A DNA stretch of 64,000 nucleotides from Flavobacteria bacterium BAL38 (GCA_000169355.1 AAXX01000008.1:1-64000); one strand, 5' to 3'; shown: positions 34,171 to 43,711, numbered from the stretch's first letter. The notes: generated by a model from the sequence alone, not told the origin. Numbers and translations are program-made.

Positions 34171-35124
34171 TTAATTTTTAGAGGCTCTTTCTAAGCGATC
34201 ATTAATTGTTATTCCTAATCCATATTCTGGAAATCGTTCTGCTATTATTAAATCTAAGTTTAGTTTATCTAATTCGTGTAGCGCTTCATATAAATTTGCT
34301 GCAGCTTCATTTAAATTACTATCTTTTGAGAGAACAAACTGGTTTTTTAGTTCAAAATTAGGTTGGATAGTATTAAATAAAAGCAAACCAACTTTTTTAT
34401 CCTGAAACCAATCGATTTCACTTTGAAGATTACGAGTTAAAATAAATTCTGTTTTTGGAGAATAATGTTTTAAAAACATTCCAGGAGCTTTAGGATTTTT
34501 TTTATTTTTATTGATAATTGTTACCGGACCAACAACCTTTTCTATAGCTTCTAATGAAAGTGCTCCAAGACGATAAACAATTACTTTATTAGATTCAAAG
34601 CCAACAATGGTAGACTCTACTCCTGCCGTACATGTTCCTCCGTCTAAAACCATGTCAATTTCATTTTCAAAATATTGAGCCACATGTTCTGCTTTGGTAG
34701 GGCTAATTCGTGTAAATGGATTTGCACTTGGAGCCACTAAAGGAAAATCCAATTGGTGTAACAACTCTAAAGCAACAGGGTGATTTGGAATTCTAACTGC
34801 AACAGTGTCTAAATTTGCAGTTACTAAGTTAGAAATTGTAGGTTGCTTTTTTAGAAGTAAAGTTAATGGACCTGGCCAAAATGCATTAGCTAATAAATGG
34901 GCTTTTTCTGGAATTTCAGTGGCAATGGTGTCTAAAAAATCAAATGATTTTATATGAACAATAAGTGGATTAAAAGAAGGTCGTTTTTTAACCTCATATA
35001 TTTTTTTAATAGCTACATCGCTAAAGGCATTACCCGCTAATCCGTAAACTGTTTCAGTAGGAAAACCTATAATTTGATCCTTGTTTAAAAGAGCAACTGC
35101 TTGGTCTAAATTAGTACTTATCAT
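34171..35124 (-). CDS. L-threonylcarbamoyladenylate synthase (Sua5 type)
   Basis: 317 residues. It has an N-terminal YrdC domain (IGFPTETVYGLAGNAFSDVAI, KKRPSFNPLIVHI, FWPGPLTLLLKK, VAVRIPNHPVALELL, PLVAPSANPFTRISPTKAEHV) followed by a linker and a C-terminal Sua5 domain (GLLLFNTIQPNFEL). It makes threonylcarbamoyl-AMP for t6A37 tRNA modification. The extra C-terminal domain and length distinguish Sua5 from TsaC. It is 3 nt from the DUF6671 gene upstream on the same strand. Confidence 0.93.
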   Translation of the reverse strand: MISTNLDQAVALLNKDQIIGFPTETVYGLAGNAFSDVAIKKIYEVKKRPSFNPLIVHIKSFDFLDTIATEIPEKAHLLANAFWPGPLTLLLKKQPTISNLVTANLDTVAVRIPNHPVALELLHQLDFPLVAPSANPFTRISPTKAEHVAQYFENEIDMVLDGGTCTAGVESTIVGFESNKVIVYRLGALSLEAIEKVVGPVTIINKNKKNPKAPGMFLKHYSPKTEFILTRNLQSEIDWFQDKKVGLLLFNTIQPNFELKNQFVLSKDSNLNEAAANLYEALHELDKLNLDLIIAERFPEYGLGITINDRLERASKN

Positions 35125-35127
35125 ATT

Positions 35128-35988
35128 TTATGGGTTACAAAAATCGCAATACATTGGATCTTCAATAGATTTACCATTCGGATACATTTTTTCTATTTCA
35201 TAATTACACTTTTGGCAATTATATACATGAGCATAAACAGATCGTGTAGGCATAGAACAAGAACTACATAATAAACCGGCTTTGGCTTTAACCACTCCAA
35301 AGCCGGGTAAATGGCAACTTGGACAAAAAGAATTAATTTTATTGATTAACTTTAAACTAACTTCTTTTATTATTTTCATTCGAGTCGGATTATACATTGC
35401 TCGCATATCCGTTTCTACATAGCATGAATTTTTATTTTCTGTAAAATCTTCAAAACACTTTTCAATTGTTTCTTTACAGGTAATTCCTTTTTTAATTTTA
35501 TTCCAATCTTGTTTTTTATCTTTTATTATAACACCATGCGATGGAAATTGTATCTTTTCTAAAAATGCAAATAACATTTCTTTTGAATGAATTTCTTGTG
35601 CATCAAAGTTTGTATCTAAACTTATAACGCGTTCTATAATTTCAATTTCATTTTTTTTGTCTAATAAAAGGATTAGTTCTTCATTTGCAGGTGCAAAAAA
35701 AACAGCTGGATGATTTCCGAAAGAACCTTCTGTGGCAATTGCTAAATCATACCCTTCAAGTTCCATGGCTTGTAAACATTTCTGTTTCAAGGTTTCAAGA
35801 GCATCATATTTACGAGAAATTTCACCACTAAATGTGCCTAACAAATCAGTATCAAACTCTTTAGAAACAAAGCAATTAACGCCCAATTCTTTTTCAAATA
35901 AAGGAGCAATTACTTGCTCCTTTTTATGCTTGGTTACGATTAATAAATCTCTATTTTTAAAGAAATTTTGACTAATCTTCATATTCAA
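35128..35988 (-). CDS. DUF6671 family protein with C-terminal zinc ribbons
   Basis: 286 residues. The N-terminal alpha/beta domain (NRDLLIVTKHKKEQVIAPLF, DLAIATEGSFGNHPAVFFA, HSKEMLFAF) matches the uncharacterised DUF6671 family. The C-terminal 85 residues carry four CxxC knuckles (CPSC, CSSC, CQKC, CDFC), enough for two zinc sites. The FGNHPAVFFAPAN segment is reminiscent of a nucleotide- or metabolite-binding fold, but no catalytic residue can be named. It overlaps the 92-residue gene upstream, so the two are translationally coupled. Confidence 0.75.
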   Translation of the reverse strand: MNMKISQNFFKNRDLLIVTKHKKEQVIAPLFEKELGVNCFVSKEFDTDLLGTFSGEISRKYDALETLKQKCLQAMELEGYDLAIATEGSFGNHPAVFFAPANEELILLLDKKNEIEIIERVISLDTNFDAQEIHSKEMLFAFLEKIQFPSHGVIIKDKKQDWNKIKKGITCKETIEKCFEDFTENKNSCYVETDMRAMYNPTRMKIIKEVSLKLINKINSFCPSCHLPGFGVVKAKAGLLCSSCSMPTRSVYAHVYNCQKCNYEIEKMYPNGKSIEDPMYCDFCNP

Positions 35989-36241
35989 TTTCTATAAAAG
36001 ACTTAATAATTAACTTTTTATTAGTTGCTTTAGCTTCATTTAATATCTCACAAATAGAAGACTTACTTTCGTTTAAAGAATCAATTCTTTTAAGCGCATT
36101 TGTATCGTCTTTTCCAAATCGAATTTGAGAACTAAAGTTTTGTACTTGATTAAAATTTAGGTTTTTATTACACAAATCCATTAAAATTTCTCTTGCTTCA
36201 AAAGAATTAAAATGTCCGTCGATTAAATTAATTTTTTTCAT
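35972..36241 (-). CDS. Small conserved hypothetical protein (89 residues)
   Basis: From the preferred ATG at 36241 the product reads MKKINLIDGHFNSFEAREIL. An ATG three codons upstream lies in the next gene's tail. It is soluble and alpha-helical, with the ending KLIIKSFIEIEYED. It overlaps the DUF6671 gene by 17 nt and is overlapped by the 65-residue membrane gene, so all three are one unit. I do not recognise a named family, although NLIDGHFNSFEA resembles small flavobacterial proteins. Confidence 0.6.
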   Translation of the reverse strand: MKKINLIDGHFNSFEAREILMDLCNKNLNFNQVQNFSSQIRFGKDDTNALKRIDSLNESKSSICEILNEAKATNKKLIIKSFIEIEYED

Positions 36242-36425
36242 GGTTTCCATAAATAGTATCTGTAAAATTGTAAATTAAACGAATCATTGTAAGCATCACT
36301 AAAATTGCTAAACCAGAATAAAGTCCATTATAAATTATATCTGTCGTATCTATAATTTTAAATAATAATATTACTTCTATTATAGTACAAACCACTAATA
36401 TTATTTGAATACTAAATTTCTTCAT
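36228..36425 (-). CDS. Small two-helix membrane protein (65 residues)
   Basis: It starts MKKFSIQIILVVCTIIEVIL, has a second helix GLYSGLAILVMLTMIRLIY, and ends NFTDTIYGNHEKN. Its 3' end overlaps the start of the 89-residue gene by 14 nt. No family is recognised. It is the first gene of the 36425-34171 group leading to Sua5. Confidence 0.55.
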   Translation of the reverse strand: MKKFSIQIILVVCTIIEVILLFKIIDTTDIIYNGLYSGLAILVMLTMIRLIYNFTDTIYGNHEKN

Positions 36426-36479
36426 CGTAATGGTACTTAATTAAATACTGGGGCAAAGTTGCGGATTATAAATCATTTG

Positions 36480-36522
36480 TTTTTATTTATATTTGTAATC
36501 ATACGTATAAAAATATTTTATG
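36480..36522 (+). repeat. 43-bp direct repeat, copy 1 (downstream side of icd)
   Basis: It begins TTTTTATTTATATTTGTAAT, identical over the first 23 nt to 38000-38022 and matching at 37 of 43 positions overall. It contains a TATATTTG -7 box (36488-36495) and ends in an ATG at 36520-36522 that opens only six codons. It looks like a displaced copy of the LysR gene promoter. Confidence 0.7.
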
Positions 36523-36527
36523 TATTT

Positions 36528-37956
36528 TTATTGCCCTTGACCCATTGAATACGCTTTAGCTCCGTCAAATTGATACAAATTTTCAGTTTTAATGACATCG
36601 ATACCTAATTCTATTGCATCTCCTAAAAGATTTACAATTAATCCTTTAGATATTGGAGCATTAGATTGAAATCTACAACGCCAATGATCAGTACAAAAAG
36701 TTTCTGAAAATCCATTTGGCCATACTTTTACACCTCTATTAGATATCATTACTAAAGAAATATCATCTTTAATTAGTTGATTTAGTCGATTTGCTAACAT
36801 ATTAGCATCGGTTCCTGTCCAATGAACGAATAAATCAACACCTAATAATTCTTTATTTGCAGCTGGTTTTCTTGTATATGCAGGTAACTTAATAACAGAA
36901 TTTTGTGGAGGAGTTACCGCTTTCAAAATTTTAGGTTGCTGCGAAAAGTTAGCAATAACAGCATTTGCAAAATCTGAAGTACTCGAATTTATTTTACTAT
37001 TTTCGATATTAAAAATATCGGCGGTATGAATTCCATCTTCTAAAGTTTTAAGCCACGCATTTTGAATCATTGTAGCATTTTCTGAAAAACCTAAATGATA
37101 TAACATTGCAATAGCAGCTTGAAGTAAACCAGATGGATTAGCAATGTTTTTACCAGCAATATCAGGAGCAGATCCATGAATTGCTTCAAACATAGAACAT
37201 TCATTTCCTATATTCACAGAACCTGCCAATCCTACTGAGCCCGCAATTTGTGCTGCTACATCTGAAATAATATCACCATATAAATTTGAGGTTACAATAA
37301 CATCAAATTTTTCAGGATGATCTGCTAAATAAGCCGTTCCAATATCGATAATCATATGGTTAGATTCAATTTCTGGATATTCCATGGCAATCTCTTTGAA
37401 TACCTGATGAAACAATCCGTCTGTTTGCTTCATAATATTATCTTTACTAAAACAAGTAACTTTTTTTCTACCGTAATTTTTAGCATATTCAAAAGCGTAG
37501 CGAATAATTTTTTCACAACCTGGTCGGCTAATCAATTTTAAGCACTGAACTACTTCATCAGTTTGTTGGTGTTCTATTCCTGCATACAAATCTTCTTCAT
37601 TTTCTCTAACAATTACAACATCTAATTTAGGAAAGTTTGTTGCTACAAAAGGATGAAGAGCAAGGCATGGTCTTATGTTAGCATACAAACCTAAAGCTTT
37701 TCTCATGGTTACATTTAAACTTTTATAACCTCCACCTTGAGGAGTTGTTATAGGAGCTTTTAGTAACACTTTATTTCTTCGAATAACATCCCAACTTGAA
37801 TCGGAAATTCCAGATGAATTCCCAGCTAAATAGACTTTTTCACCTATTTCAATTTCTTCAAAATCAATTGGCGTATTAGCTGCTTTAATAATCTTAATAA
37901 CAGCATTCATAATTTCTGGACAATTCCGTCTCCTTTTGCAATGGTTACTTTTTCAT
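36528..37956 (-). CDS. icd: NADP-isocitrate dehydrogenase, 5' end frameshifted twice
   Basis: From the ATG at 37910 an intact 460-codon frame reads MNAVIKIIKAANTPIDFEEI with all later family blocks: SLNVTMRKALGLYANIRPCL, DVVIVRENEEDLYAGIEH, ETM-equivalent DIGTAYLADHP, DVIVTSNLYGDIISDVAAQI, MFEAIHGSAPDIAGKNIANP. The type is the ICDH-alpha form with a C-terminal extension. The conserved N-terminus KVTIAKGDGIGPEI is encoded just upstream but in other frames. One base is missing at about 37921 (GGTCC read as GTCC) and one A in an A-tract at 37949-37953, after an ATG at 37954-37956. Without that N-terminus the substrate and cofactor site would be damaged, so sequencing error or recent mutation is likely. 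Confidence 0.8.
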
Positions 37957-37999
37957 GATTTTAATATTTTTTACAAATTTCTAACCTTTATTCCATATA

Positions 38000-38042
38000 T
38001 TTTTATTTATATTTGTAATCATTTACATAATTATATTTTATG
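38000..38042 (+). promoter_or_regulatory. LysR-gene promoter, copy 2 of the 43-bp direct repeat
   Basis: It holds the -7 box TATATTTG (38008-38015) and ends exactly at the ATG of the LysR gene (38040-38042). It is 37/43 identical to 36480-36522 on the far side of icd. Confidence 0.65.
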
Positions 38043-38963
38043 AACTATACATTAAACCAATTGCGTATATTTTTAAAAGTTGTTCAAAATCAGAGTGTAA
38101 CAAAAGCTTCTGAAGAATTACATTTAACACAACCTGCAGTGTCCATTCAATTGAAAAATTTTCAAGATCAATTTGAAATTCCACTGACTGAAGTAATTGG
38201 AAGGAAAATTTATGTAACCGATTTTGGAAAAGAAATTGCAGAAGCAGCTGAACAAATACTTCAACAAGTAGGAACAATTAATTACAAAACGTTAGCCTAT
38301 AAAGGGCAACTTTTTGGAAAAATTAAAATTGATATTGTATCTACAGGAAAATACATTATGCCTTATTTTTTATCTGATTTTTTAAAATTACATCCTGGTG
38401 TTGAACTCGAAATGGATGTAACCAATAAAAATAAAGTGGTTAAAAGTTTACAACAAAATGAAATAGATTTTGCTTTAGTATCCATTCTTCCAGAAAAATT
38501 AAACGTAGAAAAAATAGACTTAATGCAAAACAAACTCTATTTTGTAGGTAATATGGAGGAAGATTTTACTTCAAAAAAGGATATGGAAACTATTTTACAA
38601 AAACGTCCATTATTATTTAGAGAAATTGGTTCTGGTACAAGGCAAACTATGGAACGTTTTATTCAAAAAAATGCGATTAAAATAGAAAAGAAAATGGAAC
38701 TTACTTCAAATGAAGCAGTAAAACAATCCATTTTAGCAGGATTAGGATATTCAATCATGCCATTAATAGGTATTCGAAAAGAAATTCAAAACAAAGAATT
38801 ACAAATTATACCTTTAAAAGGATTGCCTATTAAAACAAATTGGAGTTTAATTTGGGTAAAAGGTAAAAACCACAACCCTGCTGCCCTAGCCTATTTAGAT
38901 TACTTAAAAAAGGAAAAGGATGCAATTATAAAATCAAAATTTAGTTGGTATGAGACAATTTAA
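38040..38963 (+). CDS. LysR family transcriptional regulator (CbbR-like)
   Basis: 307 residues. The N-terminal winged HTH reads LNQLRIFLKVVQNQSVTKAS, then EELHLTQPAVSIQLKNFQDQF, and is joined to a type 2 periplasmic-binding-fold sensor domain (LFGKIKIDIVSTGKYIMPYF, FREIGSGTRQTMERF, SILAGLGYSIMPLIGI). Sequence style is closest to CbbR/CysB-like regulators. It diverges from icd with only about 83 nt between, so it may control icd or itself. A bicarbonate transporter gene nearby is another candidate target. The repeat at its promoter recurs beyond icd. Confidence 0.9.
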   Translation: MNYTLNQLRIFLKVVQNQSVTKASEELHLTQPAVSIQLKNFQDQFEIPLTEVIGRKIYVTDFGKEIAEAAEQILQQVGTINYKTLAYKGQLFGKIKIDIVSTGKYIMPYFLSDFLKLHPGVELEMDVTNKNKVVKSLQQNEIDFALVSILPEKLNVEKIDLMQNKLYFVGNMEEDFTSKKDMETILQKRPLLFREIGSGTRQTMERFIQKNAIKIEKKMELTSNEAVKQSILAGLGYSIMPLIGIRKEIQNKELQIIPLKGLPIKTNWSLIWVKGKNHNPAALAYLDYLKKEKDAIIKSKFSWYETI

Positions 38964-39012
38964 CCTAGTTTGAAGCAAACCTATTAAACATGGAATTAAC
39001 AATTATAAAAAA

Positions 39013-40137
39013 CTAATTTTTAAAAATCACACCATTTTCTCCAATGTAGAAATATGAATTATCTTCAGTATTTTCTACTAATACCATAACAAAATTATTA
39101 TCCAACACAATTGATGTTTTTATTTTATTAAAATCAGAAAATACGACTTTATTTGTTGTTAAAAAGAAAATTCCTAACTGTGTTTCATTAATTACTTTTA
39201 AATACTGATATTCTTTCTTGATATCATTATATATGGCTTCAAGCAATATATTCCCATTTCCATCAACTAAACCCTTTTTATCATTTTCCTCAACAAATAA
39301 ATAATGTCTTTTTCCATATTTAAAGTCGTAGGAATTAAAAAAATACTTCAATTCTCTAAATTTAGGTTTGAATCCTATTTTTTCTTTCGCATCTATAAAA
39401 CCATACAAATTTTTCTTTCGTAATAGAAATAAATTACTTTCGTAACGAATAGGAATTTTCTCTTCGAAATCTTTTGAGTTTTCATCTAAAGTATAGGATA
39501 TAGCAGCTTTATCTTTATAAGTAACACTTGGAACAGTCATATAAATTTCATCATTCGGATTATTATAAATAGCCGTATAAAGATATTGCGTAATCTTTTC
39601 ATTATTTACTCTCCAACGGCATTTTTTAGTTTCCTCATCTTCATCTATATAGACTATTTGATCATAAACTACTGGAATGACAATTTTACCATTAACATCT
39701 GCCAAACCAATTTTTTTGTTTTTTCTAAGAACAAAGGAAAAATTAACTACTTCATCTATTCTATCATACTCAAAAGGAATTAATACTCGATTCTCATTCG
39801 ATACTAAACCCGACTTTCCAGCTTCATTTATTGCAATAAAATGTAACGTTTCATCTATATTTTTTATATTCTGATAAGTAATTGGCAATAGTATTTTATT
39901 TTGAGTATCAATTACCCCCATTTTTTTATTTTGATAAACATAAGCAAATGTCAAATATTTCACTCCTACAGAACTCGTATTAAAAAACCCAACACTATCA
40001 TAAACAGGTTGTATCATTATCTTTCCAGCTTGATCACTAAATCCCCATTTTGAAGCAGACACAAAAGGAATTAATTCGCTATTTTGTGCGTTACTCAAAA
40101 CAGATGAAAACACCAAAATAAGAAATAGTTTTTTCAT
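39013..40137 (-). CDS. Secreted WG-repeat protein
   Basis: 374 residues with a signal peptide (MKKLFLILVFSSVLSNAQNS). At least six WG (KWG) repeats are visible: KWGFSDQAGKIMIQPVYDSV, GVIDTQNKILLPITY, GLVSNENRVLIPFEYDRI, GLADVNGKIVIPVVYDQI, GFIDAKEKIGFKPKFREL and GLVDGNGNILLEAIYNDI. These form beta-rich ligand-binding scaffolds of mostly unknown function. Its ATG overlaps the stop of the 391-residue gene by 1 nt, so they form a two-gene envelope operon. Confidence 0.85.
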   Translation of the reverse strand: MKKLFLILVFSSVLSNAQNSELIPFVSASKWGFSDQAGKIMIQPVYDSVGFFNTSSVGVKYLTFAYVYQNKKMGVIDTQNKILLPITYQNIKNIDETLHFIAINEAGKSGLVSNENRVLIPFEYDRIDEVVNFSFVLRKNKKIGLADVNGKIVIPVVYDQIVYIDEDEETKKCRWRVNNEKITQYLYTAIYNNPNDEIYMTVPSVTYKDKAAISYTLDENSKDFEEKIPIRYESNLFLLRKKNLYGFIDAKEKIGFKPKFRELKYFFNSYDFKYGKRHYLFVEENDKKGLVDGNGNILLEAIYNDIKKEYQYLKVINETQLGIFFLTTNKVVFSDFNKIKTSIVLDNNFVMVLVENTEDNSYFYIGENGVIFKN

Positions 40138-41312
40138 TATTTTTGAAGATTAAATTTATACAGTCCCCTTTCTATTTCACTACTATATTCCTGAATTTCT
40201 AGATCTTTATTCAAAAATGTACGTTTCAATGTTAAACCATTTGAAGTAGTGATGTTTTTAAAATTAGGATAATCGATGGTATTCTTTTCAATTAAAAACA
40301 AACCAAATTCATGCTCATATCCTGCTATAAATTGGGAAACATTTGATTTTTTAGATAACAACTTTTCTTTTAAAAATACACAATTTTGCGAAGAAACGAG
40401 TTTTCCTCGTTCCATATACAATTGCTTGTCATCATAACTTCCTTCAATTTCCTGATTTAAATTTTTATCAATGTAAATAAAAGAAATTCCATCTGAATTA
40501 GGTTGTTCAAAAATTTGCAAAGTAACAGAATTGTCTTTATTGGCATACAGTGTTGTATTTGCTTCATATAACAACTTTCCTTTACTGTCTGTTTGAGAAA
40601 TTTTTGAAGTAATTTTATATTCAAATACAATGTCCATTTTTTCACCGTTTGAAGACAATGGAGTTTCATTTTGATGGCTTTCCTTAATACACTCCAACAA
40701 TGCTTCTTTTGGTTCGTTAAAACTAATTAAAATATCATTCAAATTACTTTTGGCATTGCTATACGAATCTTCTTTAAATTGCGATAATTCTACTTCAATA
40801 CCCATAATTGAAACCGCAAAAATTGCTGTATTTGCTGGTAAATTTTGAAGTAATCCCATATCGTTCAAATACCTTTCAAAACCACTTTCTGTTCGTGTAC
40901 CAGTCCCCACCCAAAGTTGAATATCCACCACATCATTGTCAAATGAATACAAAGTGGCAGGTTGTCCAAACATTGGTTTAGTGATATTCGTTTTGTAAAA
41001 TCCTCCTTTTGGAAAGGCTTCTTTAAAAGTCATATACGTCAAATGATCTTGCGAACGAATCACAACAGTATTAAATGGTTTAAAATAGGCCAATACTTTA
41101 CCTGTTTTATTTCCATAAAGTAATCTATTGAAAACAAAATATTTACCATTATCTAAGCTGGTAAATTTTAATTTTATTTTACGATTATCATCGTTACTCG
41201 ATTTGATTTCATCGGCTAAAAAGAGATGGTCAACATTAAGGCTATACCCTATATTTTGAGAATACAATTGACTTATAAAAAAGAACAATACACAAGTGAG
41301 AAATTTTTTCAT
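40137..41312 (-). CDS. Secreted hypothetical protein (391 residues)
   Basis: The signal peptide is MKKFLTCVLFFFISQLYSQN. The mature part is beta-rich with no motif I recognise. Features include VDIQLWVGTGTRTESGFERY, AIFAVSIMGIEVELSQF, and YASN-type spacing typical of DUF-labelled Bacteroidota envelope proteins. It is the first gene of an operon with the WG-repeat protein (overlap at 40137), which suggests joint export and function at the cell surface or periplasm. Confidence 0.65.
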   Translation of the reverse strand: MKKFLTCVLFFFISQLYSQNIGYSLNVDHLFLADEIKSSNDDNRKIKLKFTSLDNGKYFVFNRLLYGNKTGKVLAYFKPFNTVVIRSQDHLTYMTFKEAFPKGGFYKTNITKPMFGQPATLYSFDNDVVDIQLWVGTGTRTESGFERYLNDMGLLQNLPANTAIFAVSIMGIEVELSQFKEDSYSNAKSNLNDILISFNEPKEALLECIKESHQNETPLSSNGEKMDIVFEYKITSKISQTDSKGKLLYEANTTLYANKDNSVTLQIFEQPNSDGISFIYIDKNLNQEIEGSYDDKQLYMERGKLVSSQNCVFLKEKLLSKKSNVSQFIAGYEHEFGLFLIEKNTIDYPNFKNITTSNGLTLKRTFLNKDLEIQEYSSEIERGLYKFNLQK

Positions 41313-41419
41313 TAATTTAAAAATGTAACAATGTAAATGTAAGAAATTTTTTCTTTATTAGAGTTTCGTGAGAATTTTTTAAACAATACATTTTTAATAT
41401 ATCATAGTATTTGATTAAA

Positions 41420-41443
41420 AAAAGACACCGGAAAGTGTCTTTT
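41420..41443 (-). terminator. Terminator downstream of the E1 dehydrogenase gene
   Basis: AAAAGACAC (41420-41428) and GTGTCTTTT (41435-41443) form a 9-bp stem with a 6-nt loop. It lies about 160 nt after the stop of the minus-strand E1 gene. Confidence 0.7.
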
Positions 41444-41533
41444 AATTCTTTTAATTTTTCGATTTCAGGATATTAAACGATGTGTATACTATAAAAGTGT
41501 AACGTCTCTGTGAAACTCGCTTAACACAATCCA

Positions 41534-41549
41534 TCCCGAAGCTTCGGGA
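41534..41549. repeat. Palindromic repeat TCCCGAAGCTTCGGGA
   Basis: A perfect 16-bp palindrome. It matches the palindrome inside the ligase gene (23376-23391) apart from the central two bases and has a degenerate relative at 22880-22895. Confidence 0.65.
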
Positions 41550-41603
41550 CAAAACAAACTCTGTGACCCTCGGTGTATAATCTATGATGCTATGCGTTTA
41601 AAT

Positions 41604-43580
41604 CTAATAAGCTAAAAGCTCTTTTAATTCTGTTTCAAATCTAACCTTTGGTAAATATTGATCTTCTAACGACTTCATAAACGGAATAGCCGATTCTAAA
41701 CTTCCCACTCTTCTAACCGGAGCGTCTAATTGTTCAAAACAATTTTCCATAATCATAGCCGAAATATCGCTGGCAACACCACCAAACAAAGTGTCTTCTT
41801 GTAAAATGATTACTTTATTCGTTTTCTTAACCGAAGCGTAAATTGCATCCCAATCCATTGGTTGTAACGTTCTTAAATCCAATAAATCCGCTTTAATTTC
41901 TGGATTTTTAGCTAAAGTTTCTAAAGCCCAATGAACGCCTGCTCCAAAAGAAATAATCGTAACATCCGTTCCTTCTTTAATTAAAGACGCTTTCCCAAAA
42001 GGTAACGTATAGTAATCTTTTGGTACATCTTGATACACACTTCTATACAATTGCTTGTGTTCGAAGAATAATACCGGATTTGGATCGTTAATTGCGGTAT
42101 TCAATAAACCTTTTGCATCATAAGGAAACGCTGGATACACTACTTTTAATCCTGGTGTTTTGGTAAACCAAGCTTCGTTAGTTTGTGAGTGGAATGGTCC
42201 TGCCTGAGTACCACCACCACAAGGCATACGCACCACTACATCCGACTTTTCATTCCATCTGTAATGTTGCTTTGCTAATAAGTTTACGATAGGATTAAAA
42301 CCAGTTGATACGAAATCCGCAAATTGCATTTCCATTACCGCTTTAAATCCGTTTATAGACAATCCATTAGCCGCTGAAACGACAGCACTTTCACAGATGG
42401 GTGTATTTCTAACTCTTTCTTTTCCAAATTGCGCTACGAATCCGTCCGTAATTTTGAAAGCACCACCATATTCGGCAATATCTTGTCCCATGATGACTAA
42501 ATTCTCATGGCGTTCCATCGACTGACGTAGACCATTCGAAATCGCATCAATCACACGGATATTTTCTACTTCTAAGGATGGATTAAATGCTTCAAAATCA
42601 TAAGGTGCATAAACATCACCCAATTCTTCTTCTAAAGAAGCAACGATTGCTGGCTCTTCTTGCACTTTTGCCCAATCTGTATCGATTTCTTTCTTGATTT
42701 CAGCTCTAATTGCTTCATCTTCTTCATCCGATAAAACCGCTGTAACTTTTAAGTAATTTCTATAATTTTCTACCGGGTCTTTTATTGCCCACATATCCAT
42801 TAGTTCTTGCGGAACATACTTAGTACCACTCGCCTCTTCATGTCCACGCATTCTAAACGTTTTGAACTCCAATAACACCGGACGTGGATTTTCGACCATA
42901 GATGCTTTTAATTCTGAAATCAAATGCACCACTTCTAACAAGTTGTTTCCATCAACAACGTGACTTTCCATTCCGTAACCTACACCTTTATCGGCAAGGT
43001 TTTCACAACGGTATTGCTCGTTTGTTGGTGTTGATAATCCGTAACCATTATTTTCAATTACAAATAAAACCGGTAATTCCCAAACAGCCGCAATATTCAA
43101 CGCTTCATGAAAATCGCCTTCAGAAGTAGCACCTTCACCTGTAAATACAGCAGTTACTTTTCCATTTTTTCTTAATTTATTGGCTAAAGCGATTCCGTCA
43201 GCAATCCCTAATTGAGGACCCAAATGCGAAATCATTCCAATAATCTTATATTCTTGCGTTCCAAAGTGGAAACTTCTATCACGACCTTTTGTGAATCCGT
43301 TTTTCTTTCCTTGCCATTGCGAAAACAAACGGTGTAACGGAATATCACGAGTAGTAAAAACTCCTAAATTACGATGCATTGGTAAAATATATTCATCTTT
43401 ATCCAATACAGATGTTATTCCAACAGAGATAGCCTCTTGACCTATACCAGAAAACCATTTAGAGACTTTTCCTTGACGAATTAAGATAAGCATCTTTTCT
43501 TCTATCAATCTTGGTTTCAATATTTTTTTATATAAATCTAATAATTGCGGATTCGTTAATTCTTTTCTCTCAAAGTTCAT
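41604..43580 (-). CDS. Fused E1 alpha/beta of a branched-chain 2-oxoacid dehydrogenase
   Basis: 658 residues. The N-terminal half is E1-alpha, with SGIGQEAISVGITSVL and the thiamine diphosphate motif GEGATSEGDFHEALNIAAVW ending VIENN. The C-terminal half is E1-beta, with IMGQDIAEYGGAFKITDGF, GPFHSQTNEAWFTKTPGLKV, PVLFFEHKQLYR and ALETLA. Fusion of the two subunits is the normal arrangement for this enzyme in Flavobacteriia. It decarboxylates 2-oxo acids from Val, Leu and Ile with separate E2 and E3 subunits, which are not in this window. This supplies the branched acyl-CoA starters for iso-fatty acids. Confidence 0.92.
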   Translation of the reverse strand: MNFERKELTNPQLLDLYKKILKPRLIEEKMLILIRQGKVSKWFSGIGQEAISVGITSVLDKDEYILPMHRNLGVFTTRDIPLHRLFSQWQGKKNGFTKGRDRSFHFGTQEYKIIGMISHLGPQLGIADGIALANKLRKNGKVTAVFTGEGATSEGDFHEALNIAAVWELPVLFVIENNGYGLSTPTNEQYRCENLADKGVGYGMESHVVDGNNLLEVVHLISELKASMVENPRPVLLEFKTFRMRGHEEASGTKYVPQELMDMWAIKDPVENYRNYLKVTAVLSDEEDEAIRAEIKKEIDTDWAKVQEEPAIVASLEEELGDVYAPYDFEAFNPSLEVENIRVIDAISNGLRQSMERHENLVIMGQDIAEYGGAFKITDGFVAQFGKERVRNTPICESAVVSAANGLSINGFKAVMEMQFADFVSTGFNPIVNLLAKQHYRWNEKSDVVVRMPCGGGTQAGPFHSQTNEAWFTKTPGLKVVYPAFPYDAKGLLNTAINDPNPVLFFEHKQLYRSVYQDVPKDYYTLPFGKASLIKEGTDVTIISFGAGVHWALETLAKNPEIKADLLDLRTLQPMDWDAIYASVKKTNKVIILQEDTLFGGVASDISAMIMENCFEQLDAPVRRVGSLESAIPFMKSLEDQYLPKVRFETELKELLAY

Positions 43581-43711
43581 GATGTTGGAACAATTAAATT
43601 TTGCTCAAAAGTAATAAAAATAACATTTTGAAAGTGAATTGTTATAAAAAATTAACTCTTTTTTTGAACGCATTAATATTGAGTAAATTAGAATGTTAAT
43701 AACTTTACTAT

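Larger units (their letters stand above)
41313..41603. other. Intergenic region with terminator and palindromic repeat
   Basis: No gene is seen in these 291 nt. They hold the terminator at 41420-41443, the palindrome TCCCGAA-GC-TTCGGGA (41534-41549), and flanking CTCTGTGAAACTCG / ACTCTGTGACCCTCGG words typical of short flavobacterial intergenic repeats. Confidence 0.6.
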
